Assembly (NCBI GenBank): GCA_963693305.1
Contig: OY855912.1
Coordinates: 8,110,001 to 8,174,000 of the forward strand
Reading direction: 5' to 3'
From: Meandrina meandrites
Lineage: Eukaryota > Cnidaria > Anthozoa > Scleractinia > Meandrinidae
Length of the DNA stretch: 64,000 nucleotides
The notes under the pieces were generated by a model. It ran no database searches. It was not told where the DNA came from and worked only from the letters and a program-made list of their open reading frames with translations. The translations under genes were made by a program, and so were the position numbers. Shown here piece after piece: positions 13,401-24,300 of this stretch. Numbering within the stretch: position 1 is the stretch's first letter; each line of letters begins with the position of its first letter.

Positions 13401-15184
13401 TTTTGATCGGGAAGTTCAAGTAACAGATTTTTCATTAAAGATTTGTTTACCTCTGAAATTACTCTTACCTGTTTCCAGGTAAGGAGAACAGAAAGGAAAA
13501 CATCGTTTTCTGCCGCTTCATTGTAAAACTGAACGTGAACAACAAAAGTGCGCTTGCGAAGAAATGACATCTGCCACGAAAGAATTTGACAGAAAGCCCG
13601 CCAAAAATATTGCGCGTCTAGCTTTGAGGTTCGAAAGGTATAAAGCATCGTTGCACGGCTTAATTTTAATTTTTTATTATTATTCTTTTACAAGGATTGA
13701 ATACCGAATGCATTGGTGCAAAAAAAAAAAAAATAAAGTATTATTTTTTTTCTTTTACCTGCTGAATTCTCTGCGATTCCAAGCGATTTTAGGCGGTAAG
13801 AAGTGGTGCTACAGGCGGTAAATTTTACCGGTTACCGCCTGAAAAGGAGAACCCGGCACGTGTAAATTTTTTTTTTCAACAGCTGCTGAATATTGGCAGG
13901 TTTTGACCTGTTACTAGTTTCTTTCCACTACAATCATAATACGTGTGTAGATATTAGCAAGGAGAATTTGTATTTTGATACCAACATGTACCAGGACTTA
14001 TAAGGTTAATTAAGTGGCAACAGAGTGCAGTTTGTTACCTTGCTCTTCTACTGAACTGTGTTGTGCTCCTTTTAAATACCAAACTGAAAGAAACAATAGT
14101 TACTGCTAATCAGGATCAAGTTGTCAAAACACAATACAATATTTACCTCTATAAATATATTATAATAAATATATTGGGATCAGTGAAAGATAACCTTGCC
14201 AACCTTGCCTCATATAAACAGGGATCTGCAGTGAACAGATTGTGAATTGGAGTCCCATACAAACATGCTATCTTGCCCTATGCTTGGAACCTTAAATGAT
14301 GGGAGAGGGGGACTATAAAAAGGTGTTGACGGAGGAGGGTACCCAGAGAGATATTCCCTATAGTGGACTATAGAAGGAGGCACCTTGTACAGGGGTACCT
14401 TTTTGGGGTTGGAGGTAAATTAAGGGGTAGAGAATTTCAGAGTTGGTATGTAGAGCAGGGTTATCTAAAATAGTATTGAAATAGGGGAAGGGTTTGAACC
14501 TCGGGGCAGAGCATCTCTGTATAACATGTTTGTACCACCCCCCTCCCACTTCAGGGGGGTGCAGAAATTGCTGTACAAGCCCCCCCCCCCCCCCATCCCA
14601 CTGTGTGATTATATACAGAAGTATACCGTTTCATTTTGACAAACTGGTCAGCTGCCTTACTTCAGTTCAGTAGCTTGTCAAAGATGTGCATGTGGGAAAG
14701 GAATTTATGGGGAATGGAAAGGTCCTTTCCTCTTGGCTGGCCTGGTCATTTTTACAATAATCCATCCCTGTTGGTCCGAACGGTTGGACTGCAAAAATGC
14801 AAAGCAATTACCCTCTATTCTCCCTTCTCCCCCCCCCCCCCCCCCCCCCACCTCCCCCTAAGTAATCACCTGTATTCATCACTTTGTCCATATGCAATCA
14901 CAATGTCAGTAAATTCCTTCATCACAGTTTCGGCACATTTATTCATAAGCTGCAATGCCTTCAGATCGTTTGGTTTCTCAAACCCATGGCCATCAGAAAA
15001 CCTGAAAATTAAAATAAAACGCACTTCTGTAACAATACTTTTAATTTGTAATGCGGACATTTGCAAAACACGTGTTGTACCGGTGAAAGTTCCTTCCATC
15101 GATGCGAATGACAATCCAGCAGTTCAGGAGGCACTGGTCGTTCTGTTCAAACTTTTTAACGTACTCATACTTGCTTTTGGCCAT
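7411..15184 (-). CDS. THG1L: tRNA-His guanylyltransferase (THG1), 7 exons
   Basis: The enzyme adds the G-1 residue to the 5' end of tRNA-His, by a reverse-polymerase reaction. I joined the exons by eye: 15081-15184, 14870-15001, 14039-14083, 10376-10545, 8542-8630, 8081-8188 and 7411-7539. Every junction has GT/AG ends and the phases agree, giving about 258 aa, close to the usual THG1 length. The start is [13 protein letters not shown]. The two metal-binding positions are present as D29 (IRIDGR) and D76-E77 (YGQSDEYS). Later family signatures are the FDGRV and [15 protein letters not shown] segments (the latter joined across exons 4 and 5), [14 protein letters not shown] in exon 6, and the C-terminal [15 protein letters not shown]. 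Intron 4 is 1.7 kb long and contains a SINE split by another element. The gene lies head-to-head with the unknown gene that starts at 15311. A short extra exon between the sixth and last exons cannot be excluded. Confidence 0.93.
8669..10200 (+). mobile_element. tRNA-derived SINE, split by a later insertion
   Basis: Removing 8713-9914 and one 9-bp copy restores a SINE with A box TGGCGCAGTGG (near 8682), B box GAGTTTGATTCC (near 9937) and a tail of (ATT)n near 10140-10200. A minus-strand relative lies at 63625-63760. The SINE sits in THG1 intron 4 on the strand opposite to the gene. Confidence 0.75.
8713..9914. mobile_element. 1.2-kb TIR element inside a SINE, 9-bp target duplication
   Basis: The TIRs of 86 bp (8713-8798 and 9829-9914) begin TAGTCTCC and have few changes. 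GCCTCCCAC is duplicated on both sides (8704-8712 and 9915-9923). A 9-bp duplication suggests the MULE class. The inner 1 kb has only short open frames, so it is probably non-autonomous. Confidence 0.85.
10898..11039. repeat. 142-bp near-perfect fold-back palindrome
   Basis: Arms of about 55 bp, from ATAATACATGG to CCATGTATTAT, enclose a smaller palindrome (CTCACGAGTGAG). It lies in THG1 intron 3. It probably comes from a fold-back MITE. Confidence 0.7.
11060..11230. repeat. Degenerate TTTCCGAA repeat
   Basis: Many imperfect copies of TTCCGAA(G/A) with 8-15 bp spacing. Open frames across it are low-complexity and not genes. Confidence 0.4.
12400..12790. repeat. Two diverged tandem copies, period about 200 bp
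   Basis: GAATTAAAGGCCTTGAAGTT occurs at 12421 and again at 12622. Both are followed by GATCGTTGTTTGTGCATT and TGATTTTCACGCC at matching distances. Non-coding, in THG1 intron 3. Confidence 0.65.
13223..13370. repeat. 148-bp fold-back palindrome
   Basis: The arms start GTTATTTACCGGC and end GCCGGCAAATAAC, with a long paired core containing CTGTGACCTCGG and AAAATGCTGCC. It lies in THG1 intron 3 and looks like a fold-back MITE. Confidence 0.75.
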
Positions 15185-15310
15185 TTTTATCCAAGAACTC
15201 TACGGCCATCGATAAAACAACTTTTACCGCGGATAATCCGCCATTTTAACTTAATAACCAAGCCATCACAACAAGGCTTGGCTCCAGGCTCTCACCAGAC
15301 AATTTCCAAC
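15185..15310. promoter_or_regulatory. Bidirectional host promoter between THG1 and the 391-aa gene
   Basis: Only 126 bp separate the two divergent start codons (15184 on the minus strand and 15311 on the plus strand), so both 5' UTRs and core promoters must lie in or just around this stretch. I see no clear TATA box. Divergent housekeeping genes commonly share such short promoters. This is inferred from gene layout only. Confidence 0.55.
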
Positions 15311-18300
15311 ATGGCGGATGAAACGAGCACAGCAGAAAATAGTGAATCAAAACAACACGATTTCTATGGATTTGCCCTGTACACTTACAAAGCGCGCAGG
15401 TATGATCCTAAATATTTTATTGATTTTCTATTTCTTTTGCTAATTATTTTGAATTCTAGGCCTAACAGTGCCGAAGTAAACAAAAATGAAAATGGCGAAG
15501 ATGATCGTGAAGATGGAGGTGTGACGAGCAAGGCTGTAGCCGAGGGGTCCGTGGCTGACTTTCTTCGTAAAGAGGCGACTTCAAATAACGATTTTAGGTG
15601 ATTTTTTATGACCTACTAATTTGGTGAATTATTTGTACCAGAGATCGGCCTTATCCCTGTTTCAAACGGTGCCAGTTTTTGAAACCAGACTTGTAGTGCA
15701 ATTACCAGTGAAAAAATAAGCAAGTAAAGAAAAAAAACTTATTTTCACATGCTGCCTCCAACTAACTAACACCTGAAATAGGCTAGGCTAGTTCAGGTCA
15801 GATGGGAAATATTTGGCTCTCAGTTGTTTTCCATGGATGGTGCTGTACTTAATCCATACTTAATATTTTCCTATCTAGCCCTCTCAGTCAGTAAACACCC
15901 AATTTCCTAATTTCAGTTATCTAAAATCATTTGGGTCTAAACTATATATAAACAGACCCTACTTCCCTTCATTATAATATGAATAAAGCCAAAAACCATT
16001 AATCTAGTGCACACCCTCTCACATAAAGTTACTAACATCACTATTATTCTGTCATAGTCTATCGCTTTTGAGCACAAATCTATCTGGAGTGCAGGAAACC
16101 GAACTTAGAACATTCATGGCTAAACGACTCACAAGAGGGACTGTGTACAGTGGAAGTGGCAACATCAACACATTGGAGAACATTTTTCCTGATGAGTCAG
16201 CACTTTGCTATTACTGTTTGTTAAGGGGAGGAAAGGAGAATGGCGAAGACTATAAGGATCAAGAAGAAATGTATGTCTGATGAAATAGTTTGCAATGTAG
16301 TAGCTAAGAACTGCCGGTATTGGCTCATTTCATTAAATCTTACCGAGGAAAAATCAAATTCTCCCTTAATTTCTCGACAAAACATACTCGCATCATCTCA
16401 GGATAAAACCAGGGGATTTTAATCCTGAAAAAAATGAGTTAAACAAATTACTTCCATAAATATAATAAGTATGGAGAAACAATCAGTCAAACAGTTGAAG
16501 GCCCTTGCCAAAGAGCGAGGTATCAAAGGTTATTACAGAATGCGTAAAGCTGAGCTGATCGAGGCGTTAGAGGAGGAGAGTGAGATTTTTTACTTGGCGA
16601 ATGACCAATCTGTACCGGAGGTCGATATCCCTATTCCCGCACCATCGAGAGTAACGCAGATTAGGAATCTTGCAACTGATTTGGCAGCACCCGTGAAGAG
16701 TGTAATAAACAGGTTTACAGGTTGGTTATTAAATTATATCCCTGAACCTATCAAAAATATAGTGAATGAGAGAGTTGAGAACCTAAAGGAGAGAGTGAAC
16801 AGTATTTTTAGGAGGCGGGAAGAAGTGAGTCAACCCATTGAGGATGTAAATTCACCTGAAGAGGATAATCTCACACCTAGAGAGTACAAGACAGCTATAA
16901 AGGGTTATTTTAAAACGTTCAGAGTTAACGGAGTGGACGGTATGGATGAGAAGACGTTTATGAATAACGTAAAACCGAGGGTTATAGATCTAATAAAGAG
17001 TAAGGGATCTATCAAAGTAAAGTTAATTCTCACCGTAAGGTTTACCAAAGAGAATCCCGCTACAGGCAACATCGACATCAATGTATACTCCTTCGCATCG
17101 AAAATGGAGATTGTGACAGAGTCAACCGATATCTCTGTTCTTTACGATCAGATGGTAGATAAAATATTTGAATTGATACAGAATTTTAATAACAGAGGTT
17201 CCGGTTGGCAATTCGACAGAATCGAACACCTCGACATAAACATCAATCCTTACAATCCTCTCTCTGCCTCTTCTTACATTAAGTTACCGGGTAAGTTATA
17301 TGAAAAGAAGGCGATAATCAACGTGAAGAATGAAAACGATAATGAGTGTTTTAAGTGGGCAGTAACCTCAGCAGTGTTTCCCAAGGAGAAAAATGCAGAG
17401 AGACTCAGCAAACAGATGAGAGAAGATTCAGAGAAGTTTGACTGGACAGGTATCGAGTTCCCCGTCTCACTTAAACAGATAGATAAGTTTGAGAATCAGA
17501 ACAGTTACGCAATCAATGTATTCGGTTATGAAGGTGTTGTTTACCCTCTGAGATTAAGCAAAAAGAATGAACAGGTGATAAACCTTCTCCTCATTGCTGA
17601 CGAAGAGACCAATCACTTCTGTTGGATAAAAAACATGTCAAGACTGTTATCCTCTGAGATTAATAATCACCAACACAAGCGACATTTCTGCTATAGATGT
17701 CTAAACTCATTTATCTTGGTAAAATCACTGGATAAACATACCGAGTACTGTCAGAATAACGAGGCTGTCAAGATTGAGATGCCGATGTTTAAAGACGATA
17801 ACTTCGATAACTTCGGTAAACTGTCTACCGATCACCTTCCTCCCAAAGAGGCTTTTCACTCCATATTGAATGACAGCGGAATCTCAGAAGAGGATTACCT
17901 ACACGCAAAGAAGGTCTGGGAAACATTCAATATGAAGACCATGAGAGATTACCATGACCTATATCTCAAGAGTGATGTTCTCCTTCTCTCTGACGTCTTT
18001 GAAAACTTCAGGGATGTTTGCCTTGATAATTACCGTCTCGACCCGATGTTCTATTACACAGCGCCCGGTCTAGCTTGGGATGCGTGTTTAAAGATCGCCA
18101 AGGTCAGACTGGAGTTATTAACAGATTACGACATGTTAATGATGGTAGAGAAAGGAATTCGAGGCGGTGTCTCTATGATCTCTACGAGATACGGAAAAGC
18201 CAACAATCCTTACATGAAAGATTACGATCCTGACCAACAGACAAAGTACATCTCTTATCTCGACGCAAACAATCTCTACGGTTGGGCAATGAGTAAACCT

Positions 18301-21300
18301 CTGCCGATTGACTGTTTCAGATTTATGAATAATGAAGAGATGAAGAATTGGGAGAGTATGCCCTGCATACTTGAGGTCGACTTAGAGTACCCTGAACATC
18401 TTCACGACCTGCATAACGATTATCCGTTAGCACCGGAGAGAGTAACCGTGAATAAGGTGGAGAAACTGATCCCCAATCTCAATGATAAAACAAAGTACGT
18501 TATTCATCACGAAACTCTCAAACTCTATCTCTCTCTCGGTCTTAAACTGACCAAGATTCACAGAGGGATCACATTCGATGAGTGTGCGTGGCTAAAGCCG
18601 TACATCGATCTTAACACCGATCTCAGGGCGAAGGCAACCAATGATTTTGAGAAAGACTTTTTCAAGTTGATGAATAACTCCGTATTCGGAAAGACTATGG
18701 AGAACATCAGAAACAGAGTCGACATAAGATTGGTCACTCGAGAATATCAGGCAAAGAGGTTAATGTGTAGACCGAATTATCAACATCACACAATCTTTTC
18801 AAAGAATCTCGCCACAGTTCATATGAAGAAGGTCAGTCTAAAATTCAATAAACCCGTCTACCTCGGTATGTCTATCCTAGATCTGAGTAAGACCTTGATG
18901 TATGATTTTCACTATAATTACATAAAACCCAAGTACGATGACAGAGCAAAATTACTCTTTACAGACACGGACAGCCTCGCCTACGAGATACAGACGGAAG
19001 ATTTTTATAGAGACATCTCTTCCGATGTGAAAGAGAAGTTCGACACGAGTAATTACCCGAAGGATCATCCAAGCGGCATTCTCACCGGTGTAAACAAGAA
19101 GGTTATCGGCATGTTCAAAGACGAGGCCTCAGGGAAGCAGATCGCAGAGTTTGTAGGATTGAGGGCAAAACTCTACTCATACAGAGTCAGCGACGCTTAC
19201 GAAGAGAAGAAGTGTAAGGGAGTGAAGAAGGCGGTGATAAAGAAGACCATCACCTTTAATGATTACAAAGACTGCCTCTTCGATAATAAACCCTCTATGA
19301 GAAAGATGAATGTGATCAGAAGTCATCTACACACAATCTTTACCGAGACGGTTAACAAGATCGCTCTCTCTCCTTTTGATGATAAGAGATTAATACGGGA
19401 GGATAACATTCATACCTTCGCTTACGGTCATTATAAGGGTGGAAGCTCTGTATCAGTCAAAACGACCTGAAGCTCTTCCCTGACAAACGATCTCTTAGGT
19501 CCGTCGAGAAGATAATATAAAACAGGCTGTTCTGTAGAGATCACCACACGATTTATATTATAAACCTCGATACTCCAGATAGGATCAGTCGCTCTCCTTC
19601 TCTCTCCTCCCTCATCCTCCCCGGGAGAGAGAAGATACCTTACCTGAACACCTGAGGGTAATCTCTTCTCTTTTAATCCGACAGGTCTTTTGTAAAGAAC
19701 CTGTTTAATCTCTACCTCTTTTAAACCGAGGGCTTTATCAGGTTCTTTACCTGTGATTCTGATCACCTGAGAGTTTAACGCTTTCATAACCGCTGGCAAC
19801 CTCTTAACCCAGACTCGTGATCTCCCTTCAGTCACCATCTCCTGCGCGTACTGATGACTGAATAATCTCTCCCCCAAAGTTTTGTTCGCTCTCTCAACGA
19901 ATGCCTGAGCTCGATGATTACCCGCTTCACTTCTCTGTATCTTCACATTATGTCTATCCATCAACTTTGTAACATAACCCATAAACTCTTTACCGGGATC
20001 GACGATCAGTGTCTTTGGCCACTTAAGCTCTCTTTTATAAATACTCTCAAAGGCCTTCGCAACCTCTTGACTCTCTTTCGATGTTAACGCTTCCGCATCT
20101 TTATATCTCGAGGCCACATCGATCACAACCAAAGTGTATCTATAAGTCTTTCTTCCCACCCTATCGTGAGGAAGAAAGAGAAGATCCGCTTGGTGAATAT
20201 CATTTGGTCTACTCACACTCCAATGGGGTCTCGGTAAATACTTCGGTGGAGGTAAATAGATCTGCCAAAGTGTCTGTCTCTCTAACCAATCTCTCGCCTC
20301 AGACTCACTGACATTGGCTGCGGAAGCCAACTTAGATACCGCAGAGTACCCTTTCCAATAACCCTCCGGACTGTAGTAAATCTTTTTAAAAATTCTCTCG
20401 TTACTCATTTAAAAATAACATCTCTCTATTTTAAAATGTCGCACGCTATCGCAGAGATTATCAATCCTAACCGAGTACCGAGAGAACCATTCGGCCTTAA
20501 GGCTGAGTCATCTCTTAACAGGATCACATTTAATCCCTCATCAGCGAATCCCGGAGAGACGATCAGTATCTACATTCCCAAACTGTCAGAAAACGTGGTA
20601 ATCGTACCAGGAAGTGTTAAACTTCTCTTTGACATGAAAGTCGGTGGTCATGCAAACAACACCCTCGTAAATAACATCGGTCGAAACCTCGTTGAACAGC
20701 TCAAGGTCTCTTTCGGTGGTGAGACACTTCAGACCACAGAGAGATACGATCTCTTTCAGACCTATCATGATCTCTTTCTCGAGGATAGAGATGACAGATT
20801 AAAACAGGGAATCTCATCTAAGAATATGAGAAAACTTTGTACACCTGCAGGGGATAGGGTTGAAACTGACTCAAAAGAGGTCACCCTCGCCACAGTTCAC
20901 AACACCAAATACGTTATACCTCTCGACCATCCCGTTCTCAGTGATCACGGAGCTCTCTATCCGAAGGCTCTTCCTCATCCTCTGTTGTTTGAGATCACTC
21001 TTTCGAAGGTCGATCAGATATTAAATCATGATAAAAAAGAGAAGGAGAAAACACCGACCTATAAATTGACTAACCTTGAGTTGGAGTATCGCTGCATCAC
21101 GAGTGAAGACCTTTCAAGTGAGGCCGCCTCTTCATATAAGGTCGGCAAAGGATTCTTCTACGAGAACGTAATCCTTCACAGAACTTTCCCCATCTCAAAA
21201 CCGAACGACAGCATAATTAACGAGCACGTCAATCTTCCGAGAAAGTCGATGACGGGTATACTCTGTCTGTTTGAAGAGGATTATAAAGAGGGAGAACGAG

Positions 21301-24300
21301 ACTCCGAAAAGTTTGTCAATCCTGACATTAAATCGATCAACATCAACATCGATGGTATGCCCAACCGACTCTTCTCAAAGGGGATGATTCCGTCTGACTT
21401 TTGGGAATCGATCAAGAGACGAATGGGCGGTTATGGAAAGGTGAAGGAAGAGGATTTCTACACAGACAAGTTCGCTCTTTGGATCGATTTGAGAACCTTT
21501 CCTGACAACGGTATTCACGGAGGAGGTCTTCACATAAACACAACACGAGACGGTGTGAAACTTGAGATCAAGAGGAAGGTCGGTGGAACGGGGAAAATCA
21601 ACTGTTACATGTTTGTGGTCGCTGACGCATTTATGGAGATAATGAACACAGAGTTGAAGTCGATCCTATATTAAAAAAAATCCCTCGCTTAATAAATAAA
21701 TGAATGAGTTACGAGACAATATTCCCTTTAACATGATAATCACAGGACCGACAAACTGTGGAAAAACAAAGTATCTAATAGAGCAGTTACGAGGACCCTT
21801 CCGCAAGGTCTTTGAGTACATAGTCCTGATCTGCCCGACCTACGCCAAGAACCGGACCTACCGAGGGTTTGCACAGGGTGATAAACGATTCTTAATCCTC
21901 TCTCCAGATGCCTCCAACTCAGATGAGATCGATTCTCTTCTTACAGACGTATCACTTATCTTCTCGGGAACAAAGACCCTGTTAATTCTCGACGACTGCG
22001 CCGTCTCCAAAGACTTGAAGAATCGATCTAATAAATTCGTCGACCTCGCTTTCTCGGGAAGGCATGACGGATTGAGTGTATGGGTGGTAACGCAGCAGTT
22101 GACCTCGATAGCAAAACCCTTCCGAGAGAACGTCTCCTGCGTGGTCGCTTTTCACAATCCCTCACAGATCGGTATGAAGACACTGTTCGATGATTACGGA
22201 GGAGAACTGGACATAGAGACTCGAAAAAAATTCATGAAACTTTTAAAAACAGAGAGATACTCTCGACTCTGTCTCTGCCTCATATATCCTTTTGAGTGTT
22301 ATCTCGAGATACCAGTTTAAAAGAAGACTTAGTAATTTAAAGATGGTGAACGTTGAAGATTATATTGAAGATATACCCAAGGTTAAAGAGGATAAGACCC
22401 CCGATGATGATGAAGAAGATCTCGAGACTCAGAGAGAATCACTCGCGATACTCGCATCTCTCGGATCGACAGAGGAGTTTCTCGGTAAAGCGATGTCCCT
22501 GGGAGATATAAAGAGACTCTCCCCCAAACAGGTGAAAAAATACTTTAATCGTTACAAGACCGTAATGGGTAAGAAGGTATCGACCGGTTTGGTGGAGTCA
22601 GCAATCTCAGCGGCCTCAGTTCTTATCTCTTACGTTATTCCTGTGGATGATGTGGAGGCACTGAATGAAGATTTGAAGAACGATGATCTCGTTAAACGTG
22701 AACTGAGTAACTTTGCAGGAATGTTGGTACTCAAGGGAGGAAGATTGGTAGCGTTAGCTAGCGGACTCTTTAAGGTCGCTAAGCACGTAAAGTTAAGACC
22801 GAGTGAGGAGAATTCTAACAAAAATCAAGATAATGAAGAAGACTCTTAATAATATGTTAAGCTTGACTATCTAAACCTGTTTAAAGACATCTTCTGACAT
22901 TACTAAAACATGTCAGAAGATGTTGAGCAGATCACTAAGACCCCCATTGAGAGTAACGTTAAAACAAAAGAGAAAGATCCCAAGAAGGTCGCCGCAGGAA
23001 AAAAACTCGCCGAGTATAACCGAAGGGCGAAAGATGCGTTGAAAGAGAAGATGAAACGTGATGCTGAGAAGGCGACTGAACCGGAGGAGAGTAAGGATCT
23101 CACAGCAGCAGAGGGATGGATTCCTGAGATCTCTTTCACAACCGCGATCTCTCTTGTCGGTATCAGTTTAACTGCGATCAATATGTTTATGAGTTACAGA
23201 AAAGACGATCCTCCATGCGAGCAGATAGAAAGCAGATTACCTGAACCTGAGCCGTCAAAACAATCAAAGATTCCCGTACCCAAAATGGGGATGCATTAAA
23301 ATACCGTAAACTTCAGATTTAAAGATCTTCTCTCTTAAGATAAATGTCGAAAGAGAAGATCTTCAAGACTATCTATGACGCCTCAGTTCTGATAGGTATC
23401 TCTTCAGGGTTCGGTTACTTTATCAATATGGATGACCCCTCAGACAGCGTGATCGATTACCTTAAATGGGTAGTAATACTCTCCGGTAGCATATATTTAA
23501 AAGAGTATTTGGAGAAACAGAAGATTCTTCCATCTTAATAAGATAAAGGTTTATCTATTTATTAATAATAAATGGCAACCATAGCATTAATGATAGGAGG
23601 AGCGGTTTTAAACGCCACAGCGTTCGTCGGGGGATCTTATTTGGCAAAGTATCTAAGCGGATCGAATACGGACACAGAGAGAATTCGACACGATAAAGCT
23701 TTGGAAAAGTACCAAAGAGATTACGCAGCTTACCAAGAGAAGAGGCAGAGACTTTTGGATTGGTATAATCAACAGAGAGATGAGGAGCATCAGGCTAATT
23801 TAAATCTCTCGAACACTGACGAGGCTTTTAAACTCTACTCTCAGACACATCCTGATTACTCCTTAAAAGAACCTCGACTCTCTGATTACTACAGACCGAG
23901 TGATGACCAGAGAATTGGTGAGATGGCCTACGTCGGGGGAGGGATGTTGGCGTTGGGTTACGTTGCGAGTAGATTTTTGTAAAGTATAGATAATAAGTTT
24001 AAAGATTCTTTACTTATCAAGTAAAGAATCATGGAAGTTGACCCGACAGAGACTGACAATCCTTTTGAACCTACTGATCCCGGTGACGACGATGATGATG
24101 GAGAGATGATACCTATGACCTCTACATCGAGAAGAGATAGAGGTTTTGATAATCACAATTATGAAGAGACCTCTTTTATCGATGAGAACACTCCTCTGAT
24201 ACGAAGAGAGGAGAGGAGAGATGATGCTTGGGAAAGAATCCGAGAGAAGTATCCGAAAGTTAATCCTGCCAACTCCTCTTTCACATCTGATATCGATGAG

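Noticed and set aside
14636..15601. Single 321-aa open frame on the plus strand
   Set aside because: It runs through THG1 exon 2 antisense, introns and the promoter. Only its last part contains the true first two exons of the 391-aa gene, joined through an intron by chance.
16471..19470. The 999-aa protein as a host or mitochondrial-plasmid polymerase
   Set aside because: It sits inside a TIR-bounded element with integrase, ATPase and capsid-like genes, so it belongs to the Polinton-like element.
22292..22342. Upstream start for the gene after the ATPase
   Set aside because: It would overlap the ATPase 3' end. The ATG at 22343 has the A/T-rich start context seen in the other genes of the element.
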